Assembly: GCF_001904615.1 (NCBI RefSeq)
Contig: NZ_MRBY01000014.1
Location: 1-64,000 of the forward strand
DNA: 64,000 nt
DNA from: [Limnothrix rosea] IAM M-220
GTDB taxonomy: Bacteria > Cyanobacteriota > Cyanobacteriia > Cyanobacteriales > MRBY01
Direction: 5' to 3'
Made by a program: the position numbers and the translations under genes. Shown here piece by piece: positions 56,590-64,000 of the stretch. Every line of letters starts with the position of its first letter. The first letter of the stretch is position 1. The notes beneath the pieces were generated by a model, which saw nothing but the letters and a program-made list of their open reading frames with translations, was not told the origin of the DNA and made no database searches.

Positions 56590-56679
56590 TTAGAAACCGT
56601 TTCTAGCCCAAACAACCATGGCGATCGACCAAGCAAAGAGAGCGAGCATTGCGCCCCAGCCTAAAGAAAGAACATCCAT
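56590..56679 (-). CDS. petN: Cytochrome b6f complex subunit VIII (PetN)
   Basis: The 29-residue product reads MDVLSLGWGAMLALFAW, then SIAMVVWARNGF, matching PetN. It is the single-helix subunit needed for assembly and stability of the cytochrome b6f complex in the thylakoid membrane. ATG at 56677-56679. Confidence 0.95.
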   Translation of the reverse strand: MDVLSLGWGAMLALFAWSIAMVVWARNGF

Positions 56680-56778
56680 ATGTTTAAATATGCTTAATTT
56701 TTATCAAGTTATCCCACACATAATATCGTGAAACCAGACCTGAAGTGAACGTCATTATTGAAGTTTCTCATCTGGTTA

Positions 56779-56808
56779 GAAAAAAATCCCCCACATTCAG
56801 TGAGAGAC
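56779..56808 (-). terminator. Terminator of the nusA-infB operon
   Basis: On the minus strand CTCTCAC pairs with GTGGGGG (with G-U pairs) around a TGAAT loop, followed by A and seven T. It is about 50 bp after the infB stop. Confidence 0.75.
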
Positions 56809-56858
56809 TTTCATTGAGTTTCTAGTTTTTCGCTAGTTTATGTTGCGGCGATCGCCAT

Positions 56859-59792
56859 CTAGCTTTTACGACCGGCTAACAGACGACGCTTAAACACCAT
56901 CTCAAAGGCTTCAATAATATCGCCCTCTTTCCAGGTGCTAAATTTATCAACGCCGATACCACATTCATAGCCAGAATTCACTTCGCGAACGTCTTCTTTA
57001 ACCCGCTTCAGAGAATCAAGGGGACCTTCATAAACAACGGTATTGCCGCGTTTGACGCGTACCATGCGGTTACGGACAACCTTACCAGACTGGACATAGC
57101 AACCAGCAACGGAGCCACGACCAACGGGGAATACAGCCCGTACTTCAGCTTGACCGAGGTGCTCCTCAACCTCTTCAGGATCAAGAAGACCTTCCATCGC
57201 CCCTTGAATTTCTTCGAGGAAACGATAAATAACGTTGTACTCACGAATATCAACACCTTCTTGTTCTGCTGCTTGTCTAGCCCCCGGTGCGAGGGTTGTA
57301 TTAAAGCCAATGATGACAGCGCCACTAGCAGCAGCGAGATCTACATCGGTTTCACTAATCTCGCCGGGAGCAGAGAGCAAGACACGAATTTGTACTTCGT
57401 CTTGGGGAAGCTGTTGGAGTGATCCCAAGATAGCTTCGACAGAACCTTGTACATCTGCTTTGAGAATAAGGTTCAGTTCCTTGAGTTCGCCTTCTTCTGC
57501 CTGTGCGGAGAGACTACTCAAGCTCACACGGCGGGAAGACATGGCCTGTTGGAGTCGAGACTGGCGGTTGCCTTCCGCTCGTTCGTCGGCGATCGCCCGC
57601 GCCTCTTTCTCATTGTTGTAGACATCAAACTCATCACCAGCAGCAGGCACTTCATTAAGACCAAGAATCTCCACTGCAAAAGAAGGAGTTGCCTCAGCCA
57701 CATGCTCACCACGGTCGTCGATCATGGCACGGATTTTACCCATGACAGAACCCGCAACAATCACATCACCCACGCGTAATGTACCGTTCTGAATCAAGAG
57801 TGATGCCACAGGGCCCCGTGCTCGGTCAAGATGAGCCTCAATAACAGTACCCTTCGCCAAACGATCTGGATTCGCAGAGAGCTCTTCAATCTCTGACACA
57901 AGCAGCAGCATTTCGAGCAAAGTATCAAGATTGTCACCCGTTAAGGCACTAACAGGAACCATAATGGTCTCTCCGCCCCACTCTTCCGGCAATAAACCCT
58001 GTTCAGACAACTCCTGCTTCACACGGTCTGGCTCTGCCGTTGCCTTATCCATCTTGTTAATGGCAACAACAATGGGAACCTGCGCAGCCTGGGCATGCTT
58101 AATGGCCTCCAAGGTCTGGGGACGAACACCATCATCAGCTGCTACGACGAGCACTGCGATATCGGTGACTCTCGCACCACGGGCTCGCATTGCCGTAAAG
58201 GCTTCGTGACCGGGCGTATCGAGGAAAACGATCTGGGACGGCTTGCCATTATGTTCCACATCAACATGGTAGGCCCCGATATGCTGGGTAATGCCGCCGG
58301 CTTCGCCCTGGACAACTTTAGTCTCACGAATCGAGTCAAGGAGCGTTGTTTTACCATGGTCAACGTGTCCCATGATGGTAACAACAGGGGGACGATGCTT
58401 AAGGTTATCAAAGTCGGCAACATCTAGCATTTCAGTAGATTTTGTTGCTTCCGATTTCGCCTCTGGAGCATTCACGGTTACCTCAAACTCTTCTGCAACC
58501 ATTTGGGCAGTGTCGTAATCGAGGGTTTGCGTGATATTAATAGCGATCCCCTTCGTAAACAGACGGCGAATAATATCTGTCTCTGAAATATGCAGCGCCT
58601 CTGCCATTTCCCGCAAAGTCATCGTCTCCGTTAAGGTGATTTCCTCTGGAGGAGCCTGCACATCGGGGCGATCGCGCTTCTGATTTTTCTGCTGAGCCGC
58701 AGAACTACCACCAGAACCACCTTTTTTCATACTTGGCTTGCGGGGCTTTGATGTGGGAGGTTTATTAGTCGTTGCCTTTTTCGGTCTTGGAGGACGTGCA
58801 ATGGACAAGCTCACTGGCGTTGCTTCTTTGTCGCTACCGAGAGCTGTTTCAAATTCATCATCGTCATCATCAATGACAAGGGGACGACGCTTGAGTTTTG
58901 AGTTCTTGTTCTTCTGCGCGTTTTGCTGTTCTTCTTCTTCGTCTTCCCACTTCTTGCGTTTACTACTAGGCTTAGTTCCTAACGATTTTTTGGGTTTTGG
59001 TTGAGGACGCTTGGGTGGTGCGAGTAGTGCTTCCGATACGGTGCTATCATCATCGTCGGACTCACCATCGGCACTTGTTGGCGTGAGTTCTGGCTCTGCT
59101 TCCTTCGGTTTTTTCGCATTACGACTGACGGTCCCGACAATTTGAGGCTTTGGCTTCAATTGCAAATTTTTAGAGGGTTTGTCGCCATCACTCGTTGTCT
59201 TGTCTGAACTTTGCTTGCTATCAGGGCGAGAGTTGGAGCCGCTAGAAGGTTTTGTCGTCGTTTTTTTACTTGGTCGTGACGGGGGCGCCACGAGTTTAGG
59301 TTTAACGATATTTTGTTTTGCGGTAGTGGTAGAGTCTTCTTCGACTGTATTTTCTACGGCCTGTACCGTAGGAGCAGACTCTGCTGGCATCTTGACAACT
59401 TTTGCTGCAGCTGTTGTACTACCACGACTGGGAGGAGATTGTAATCTCGGTCGCTCTAGCTTACGGCTAGATGAAGAGTTATCGTCTTCACTAGCATTTG
59501 CCGGAGCCTCGGCTACTGGGGCTGGTGCTTTTTGAGTATCGTCTTTCGGAGTAGATTGTATTGACAAGATTTCTTGTTTCTTTTTCTTGGGTCGCTGGGG
59601 TTTCGGCTTGCTGGCAACTTTTGATGTGGCGGTTGTTGCATTGGCTCGAATTTTTTCAGCTTCGTCTTCTGTAATGGTACTGCTATGGCTTTTAGCTGCA
59701 ATAGAAAGATGCTCACAGATTTCCAAAATATCTTTATTTTCGAGATTCAGCTCCTTCGAGAGTTCGTAAATTCTAACTTTGCCGTTATTCAT
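56859..59792 (-). CDS. infB: Translation initiation factor IF-2
   Basis: The 977-residue product has the IF2_N domain ([24 protein letters not shown]), a long Lys/Pro/Ser-rich linker typical of cyanobacterial IF-2, a second N-domain ([21 protein letters not shown]), the GTPase domain with [16 protein letters not shown] (G1), [15 protein letters not shown] (G3) and INKMDK (G4), then domains II-IV. It brings fMet-tRNA to the 30S subunit. It ends the rimP-nusA-ylxR-infB operon. Confidence 0.98.
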   Translation of the reverse strand: MNNGKVRIYELSKELNLENKDILEICEHLSIAAKSHSSTITEDEAEKIRANATTATSKVASKPKPQRPKKKKQEILSIQSTPKDDTQKAPAPVAEAPANASEDDNSSSSRKLERPRLQSPPSRGSTTAAAKVVKMPAESAPTVQAVENTVEEDSTTTAKQNIVKPKLVAPPSRPSKKTTTKPSSGSNSRPDSKQSSDKTTSDGDKPSKNLQLKPKPQIVGTVSRNAKKPKEAEPELTPTSADGESDDDDSTVSEALLAPPKRPQPKPKKSLGTKPSSKRKKWEDEEEEQQNAQKNKNSKLKRRPLVIDDDDDEFETALGSDKEATPVSLSIARPPRPKKATTNKPPTSKPRKPSMKKGGSGGSSAAQQKNQKRDRPDVQAPPEEITLTETMTLREMAEALHISETDIIRRLFTKGIAINITQTLDYDTAQMVAEEFEVTVNAPEAKSEATKSTEMLDVADFDNLKHRPPVVTIMGHVDHGKTTLLDSIRETKVVQGEAGGITQHIGAYHVDVEHNGKPSQIVFLDTPGHEAFTAMRARGARVTDIAVLVVAADDGVRPQTLEAIKHAQAAQVPIVVAINKMDKATAEPDRVKQELSEQGLLPEEWGGETIMVPVSALTGDNLDTLLEMLLLVSEIEELSANPDRLAKGTVIEAHLDRARGPVASLLIQNGTLRVGDVIVAGSVMGKIRAMIDDRGEHVAEATPSFAVEILGLNEVPAAGDEFDVYNNEKEARAIADERAEGNRQSRLQQAMSSRRVSLSSLSAQAEEGELKELNLILKADVQGSVEAILGSLQQLPQDEVQIRVLLSAPGEISETDVDLAAASGAVIIGFNTTLAPGARQAAEQEGVDIREYNVIYRFLEEIQGAMEGLLDPEEVEEHLGQAEVRAVFPVGRGSVAGCYVQSGKVVRNRMVRVKRGNTVVYEGPLDSLKRVKEDVREVNSGYECGIGVDKFSTWKEGDIIEAFEMVFKRRLLAGRKS

Positions 59793-60045
59793 TCAATAAT
59801 GTCCTTTCCTGAGTCTATAGGTGTGTTTTTTGAATAGTTGTGAGTTGTGTAAAAGGGGGTTGGGGTTAGGGGGTGTTAGTAAAGGAATGTCCTGTCCTCC
59901 TAATTTTTATTGGGGTGGGCTGTTGAGTCATAGGGAGAGGTTTTGTTGGATTGTTTTTTAGGAGGTATAAAAGGTACAAAAATCAGGGTAAGAGTAAAGT
60001 CTTCAAGAGGAATTAATGGTTAATCAATCGCCAATTAAGGGTTTC

Positions 60046-60294
60046 TTAGTTGAGCCTCAAAGCTAGTTGCTGATAGATTTCAGTGGGTATATTTTTTTTA
60101 AGTGATCGCCTAAGGCGTTGTTTTCGTTGGGCAAGGGTTAGACAGTCTCGGTTGGGACATAGATAGGCTGAACGTCCCATACCTCGATCTAATTGTACCG
60201 TTTGGGATGGATAGACTCTCACGACTCGCCAAAAAGATTGTTTCGGTGCTAATTTGCGACAGGCGACACAACGGCGATAGTTAGTTTGAGTCAT
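60046..60294 (-). CDS. ylxR: YlxR family RNA-binding protein (DUF448)
   Basis: The 82-residue product begins MTQTNYRRCVACRKLAPKQ and has RVVRVYPSQTVQLDRGMGRSAYLCPNRDC, the YlxR hallmark. Some family members act on RNase P or in transcription. It lies between nusA and infB, the family's standard place. I chose the ATG at 60294, which puts the start at the conserved domain. The 253-bp gap to infB (59793-60045) holds no gene I can see. Confidence 0.92.
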   Translation of the reverse strand: MTQTNYRRCVACRKLAPKQSFWRVVRVYPSQTVQLDRGMGRSAYLCPNRDCLTLAQRKQRLRRSLKKNIPTEIYQQLALRLN

Positions 60295-60341
60295 GTGTTT
60301 CTTTGGGGGGCGATCGCCTAACGGAAGAACCATTAATAATG

Positions 60342-61616
60342 CTATTCCTCTTCGGTGTTAGATTCAATTACCTTCGGTTCAGTCGTATCAGATTTGTTCT
60401 CTATCTCAAGGTCAATATTGTTAGGTTCTGTTGCTTCGAGGGGCTCTGCTACCGCTGCGCCAGCCAATGCCGCTTGCTCTTCTTCATATTTTTGACTGTC
60501 CTTAATATCAATTTTCCAGCCAGTCAGACGAGCTGCCAAACGAACATTTTGCCCTTCTTTACCAATCGCTAAACTCAATTGATTTTCCGGAACAAGCACA
60601 ATGGCTTGTCGCTCTTCTGCATCCACCAAAATTACACCATCAACCCTAGCGGGGCTGAGGGCGTTGGCAATGTAAGTGGAAGGGTCGGGAGACCAACGAA
60701 TCACATCGATTTTTTCACCACGTAGCTCGTTAACGACTGCTTGAATACGAGAGCCTCGCGCTCCAATGCAAGCACCGACCGGATCAACGTCGCGCTCAAC
60801 GGTATCTACAGCAATTTTTGTCCGAGGACCAACATAACGAGTCGGTGGGTTGGCTTCCCTTGCCACGGCGACAATGCGCACAATTTCTTCTTCAATTTCT
60901 GGTACTTCGTTGGCAAAAAGATAAACCACAAGATCCGCTGCTGCCCGGGAAACAACGAGCTGAGGCCCGCGGTGGGAGCCTTCTTTGACTTTTTTGAGGT
61001 ACACCTTAAAGGTGGCATTGGCGCGGTAGTTATCGTTGGGAAGCTGCTCACGGCGAGGCAACTCGGATTCGGTTTCTGGCTGACCAAAGGCACTGGTGAC
61101 TGCCATGATGATCGAATGACGTTCAAAGCGTAGTACTCGTGCTTGGAGTACTTCTCCTTCTAATTCTTGAAATTCTTCTTGGACGAGCTTGCGCTGCTGA
61201 TCCCGTAATTTTTGCAATAGTACTTGCTTTGTCTGAATCGCTGCCATCCGGCCGAAATCATTTTGTTCGGGTGTGACATCGAGAATGACGGAGTCTCCTA
61301 GTTGGGCTTCGGTGGCCACTTCTTGGACTTCGACGAGGGCAATTTGGTGATCGGTATTTTCAACTTCTTCGACAATTAATTTTGTGGATAGTACCCGAAA
61401 GCCTTCTTCTTCTAAATCAAGCTCTACTTCGAAGTTATCAAAATAGTCTTCGGGGAAGGGGGCTACTTGATCGAGGTTTTGGGAGCGACGATAGCGTTCA
61501 TAGCCCTTCAATAATGCTTCACTAAGGGCGTCTTGGACGGCTGTTTGGGGGAGGTTATGGCGATCGCTGATTTCACCAACGAGCGTACTTAGACCAGCGA
61601 GGTTAACAAGGGACAT
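60342..61616 (-). CDS. nusA: Transcription termination/antitermination factor NusA
   Basis: The 424-residue product has the N-terminal RNA-polymerase-binding domain, an S1 domain (about 135-205) and KH domains (VGACIGARGSRIQAVVNELRGEKIDVIRWS; LAIGKEGQNVRLAARLTGWKIDI). The acidic tail (EPLEATEPNNIDLEIENKSDTTEP) replaces the C-terminal repeats of E. coli NusA, as usual in cyanobacteria. It modulates pausing and termination. The ylxR start lies 47 bp downstream. Confidence 0.97.
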   Translation of the reverse strand: MSLVNLAGLSTLVGEISDRHNLPQTAVQDALSEALLKGYERYRRSQNLDQVAPFPEDYFDNFEVELDLEEEGFRVLSTKLIVEEVENTDHQIALVEVQEVATEAQLGDSVILDVTPEQNDFGRMAAIQTKQVLLQKLRDQQRKLVQEEFQELEGEVLQARVLRFERHSIIMAVTSAFGQPETESELPRREQLPNDNYRANATFKVYLKKVKEGSHRGPQLVVSRAAADLVVYLFANEVPEIEEEIVRIVAVAREANPPTRYVGPRTKIAVDTVERDVDPVGACIGARGSRIQAVVNELRGEKIDVIRWSPDPSTYIANALSPARVDGVILVDAEERQAIVLVPENQLSLAIGKEGQNVRLAARLTGWKIDIKDSQKYEEEQAALAGAAVAEPLEATEPNNIDLEIENKSDTTEPKVIESNTEEE

Positions 61617-61693
61617 AGAATTTTAATCTAAATAAAAACTAGAAACGAAAAAAATGAAAGGCTTTGTGGTTGATGTGATCAGGGGGAGCTTGG

Positions 61694-62161
61694 TTACGAT
61701 TCGGTTTGGTCATCTAGCTGAACCTTGGCAACGAGTTCCCGGGGGATGGCGATCGCCTTGCCTTTCTGGGTGAGTCGAATCATCTCATCATCCCGCTGTT
61801 GCAAATTGCCCCGCCATTCTTTTTTGTCTTTATACGGCGCGTAGGTTTTAACAACGACAGGAAAACCGCGAAAAGCCACAAACTCGCGATCCAAGCTCAG
61901 AGTGCGTGTTGTGCCGGGACTCGACACCTCCAGTACGTAGGCACCCGGAATCAAATTTTGCGATTCGAGGTGAGGATCAAACGCACGACTGAACTGTTCA
62001 CAATCTTCCAAACCTGTATCCTGCTCTAAATTACGAATATCAATCCGGAGTACAGGCGGTTTTTTATTAGTCTGGAAAACGACATCGACGACCTCTAAAC
62101 CCAAGCTCTCGGCAATTGGTTTAGCACAGGCGACAATATCGGGAATCAGGGGATGAGCCAT
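61694..62161 (-). CDS. rimP: Ribosome maturation factor RimP
   Basis: The 155-residue product begins MAHPLIPDIVACAKPIAESLGLEVVDVVFQ and has the RimP core YVLEVSSPGTTRTLSLDREFVAFRGFPVVVKTYAP. It assists 30S subunit assembly. It is the first gene of the nusA operon. I chose the ATG at 62161; the 14 residues upstream of it are not family-like. Confidence 0.95.
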   Translation of the reverse strand: MAHPLIPDIVACAKPIAESLGLEVVDVVFQTNKKPPVLRIDIRNLEQDTGLEDCEQFSRAFDPHLESQNLIPGAYVLEVSSPGTTRTLSLDREFVAFRGFPVVVKTYAPYKDKKEWRGNLQQRDDEMIRLTQKGKAIAIPRELVAKVQLDDQTES

Positions 62162-62449
62162 AAACAAACAGACAACAAAAAAAGCGGGCTTGACCCACTT
62201 CAATGAACTTTAAATCGAGGTGTGATTCGTAAAGCTTGCTACTTTACTCTAATAATTATACTATCACCGTCCCAATAATATGACCTTGTCAAAGGGACAT
62301 AGCACAAATTTTGATCTCCGTAGGGATCATAGCTTTCGCCAAATGCCTTAGCAAATTTCGATATTGCCGTTGAAAATCAGTCGCTTCATTGTAAGATAGT
62401 AGACTGTAAATTTTTGAAACCAATTGTCTATTTGGGTTCGGAGGCTTCA

Positions 62450-62752
62450 TTGGCAGAAAGATTTCTATTAAAGGTTCTTTGGTTAGATAAAGATGTGGCG
62501 ATCGCCGTTGATCAGGTAGTCGGAAAAGGAACAAGTCCTTTGACTGCATATTTTTTCTGGCCCCGTAACGATGCTTGGCAACAGCTTAAAGATGAGATGG
62601 AAGCAAAGCATTGGATTTCTGAGGCAGAGCGCATTGATGTGCTTAACCAAGCAACAGAGGTCATTAACTACTGGCAAGAAAACGGCAAGAAGACCAGCAT
62701 GGCAGAAGCTCAGGCGAAATTCCCTGAAGTAGCATTTAGCGGCAGCAACTAG
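62450..62752 (+). CDS. ycf65: Ribosomal protein PSRP-3 / Ycf65
   Basis: The 100-residue product begins at TTG 62450, five bases after GGAGG (62440-62444). It reads [20 protein letters not shown], then [27 protein letters not shown], the Ycf65 pattern. In cyanobacteria and plastids it is a small-subunit ribosomal protein. The frame can be extended upstream to 62414, but the ribosome binding site supports the shorter form. It diverges from rimP. Confidence 0.92.
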   Translation: MAERFLLKVLWLDKDVAIAVDQVVGKGTSPLTAYFFWPRNDAWQQLKDEMEAKHWISEAERIDVLNQATEVINYWQENGKKTSMAEAQAKFPEVAFSGSN

Positions 62753-62940
62753 ATTCTAGATTGACTCAAACTATTTATTCTATTTTGTCCTGCAAAGCGT
62801 AGCCCCACCCAAAAAAATTGGTCATGACTCCTTTGTGCGGCATGAATGTACTTGGTATTGAAATCGATTAATTTTTATTTGTAGTTAGTTAGGCGTTCAC
62901 TCGCTTCTTCCGTTAACTAAAAACTTATGTGTGATTAAAC

Positions 62941-62972
62941 AAAAAGAGGTAGCCCCATGGCTACCTTTTGAT
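62941..62972. terminator. Bidirectional terminator between ycf65 and atpC
   Basis: GGTAGCC-CCAT-GGCTACC (62948-62965) forms a perfect seven-pair stem with A-rich sequence before and TTTTGATTTT after, so it can end transcription from both sides. The rest of the 297-bp gap shows nothing else. Confidence 0.8.
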
Positions 62973-63049
62973 TTTATTAATATTAATTTAGTAATACTTC
63001 TTTAGCTTCTCTTAAAGTTCTAAATCCTTCGTCAAGCAAAGACTTAGAC

Positions 63050-63454
63050 CTAGACCATGCCACCAGCGGCCATGAAACGCGCACGTGCACGCTTAAACTC
63101 TTGGCGAGCATCAAAATAATCTTTACCAGATTCGCTGCTCATACCCTCAAACTTAGATTGAGCGGCGGTGAATACTTGGCGAGCTTCCTCTAAATCAATG
63201 TCGGATGCTTTAGTTGCTGCATTGACGAGAACTTTCACTTCATTCTCTTCGACTTCTGCAAAACCATCGGTGATGGCAATATTTTCCCAGTCATTTGTGC
63301 GTACTCGTAAAACACCTGTTTCCAGTGCTGTTAGTAGGGGAGCATGCCCAGATAAAATACCGACTTGGCCAGAACTACTCGGCAGAATGACTTCTTCTAC
63401 ACTGTCATCCAAAACCGTCTGATCTGGCGTGATCACTCTTACTTTTAAAGCCAT
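63050..63454 (-). CDS. atpC: ATP synthase F1 subunit epsilon
   Basis: The 134-residue product begins [47 protein letters not shown], the epsilon beta-barrel, followed by the two-helix C-terminal hairpin. It couples rotation and regulates ATPase activity of the thylakoid F-type ATP synthase. It follows atpD by 111 bp on the same strand, the standard cyanobacterial atpB/E pair (subunits beta and epsilon). Confidence 0.97.
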   Translation of the reverse strand: MALKVRVITPDQTVLDDSVEEVILPSSSGQVGILSGHAPLLTALETGVLRVRTNDWENIAITDGFAEVEENEVKVLVNAATKASDIDLEEARQVFTAAQSKFEGMSSESGKDYFDARQEFKRARARFMAAGGMV

Positions 63455-63565
63455 TAGTTTATATTATTCCAAAAAAATAATTCAAAAAATAGGACGACTC
63501 ATTGGTAAAAGGTCAGCACTCTGCTTTACACAAAAGTACTGACCTTAAACTTAGCAATCTAACGA

Positions 63566-64000
<435 letters not shown>

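Overview
The window is cyanobacterial chromosomal DNA. The evidence is the dense scatter of the HIP1 octamer GCGATCGC on both strands and several cyanobacteria- or plastid-specific genes: psbX, petN, ycf66, ycf65/PSRP-3 and a UPF0367 protein. The moderate GC content and gene set would fit a lineage near Synechococcus PCC 7002 or Leptolyngbya PCC 7376, but the sequence alone does not prove the genus.

Positions 1-27894 hold one complete type I-D CRISPR-Cas locus, read right to left. A WYL-domain regulator (27037-27894, + strand) diverges from the minus-strand operon cas3 - cas10d/csc3 - csc2 - csc1 - cas6 - cas4 - cas1 - cas2. A ~210-bp leader and a 15.3-kb array of about 206 repeats (225-15530) follow. 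Two near-identical four-helix-bundle genes interrupt the adaptation half of the operon. Each is flanked by inverted arrays of a short TATCAG/TGAACAG repeat that supplies the stop codons of cas6 and cas4, so they look like two copies of a small inserted element. The array contains a perfect 15-unit tandem duplication, a re-acquired spacer, two spacers overlapping on opposite strands of one target, a 78-nt spacer and a 483-bp disturbed stretch carrying a small membrane-protein gene with its own ribosome binding site.

Positions 27983-50654 are ordinary chromosome. They hold a PTPA-CTERM protein, a GT39-type membrane glycosyltransferase, a 2-Cys peroxiredoxin, a cNMP/SpoIIE phosphatase, a DUF218 protein, an aldo/keto reductase, a GT4 glycosyltransferase, a 5'-nucleotidase-like enzyme, a mechanosensitive-channel-like protein, an SRPBCC protein, UPF0367, an ABC ATPase and dut. 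A coiled-coil protein, a tetR-cupin-osmC cluster, ndk, nurA, a TolB-like lipoprotein and ycf66 complete this stretch.

Positions 50795-64000 carry psbX, a double-domain PhnE-like permease, an unknown 635-residue membrane protein, deoC-recO, petN with a 45-residue unknown membrane protein, the rimP-nusA-ylxR-infB translation/transcription operon, ycf65, and atpC with the 3' part of atpD cut by the window edge. No tRNA, rRNA or transposase gene was recognised.

The CRISPR genes work as one unit. Cas10d (with the HD nuclease), Csc2, Csc1 and Cas6 form the effector; Cas3 supplies the helicase; Cas4-Cas1-Cas2 add spacers at the leader end near 15530. The WYL protein probably controls the divergent promoter through TGTACGTA sites.
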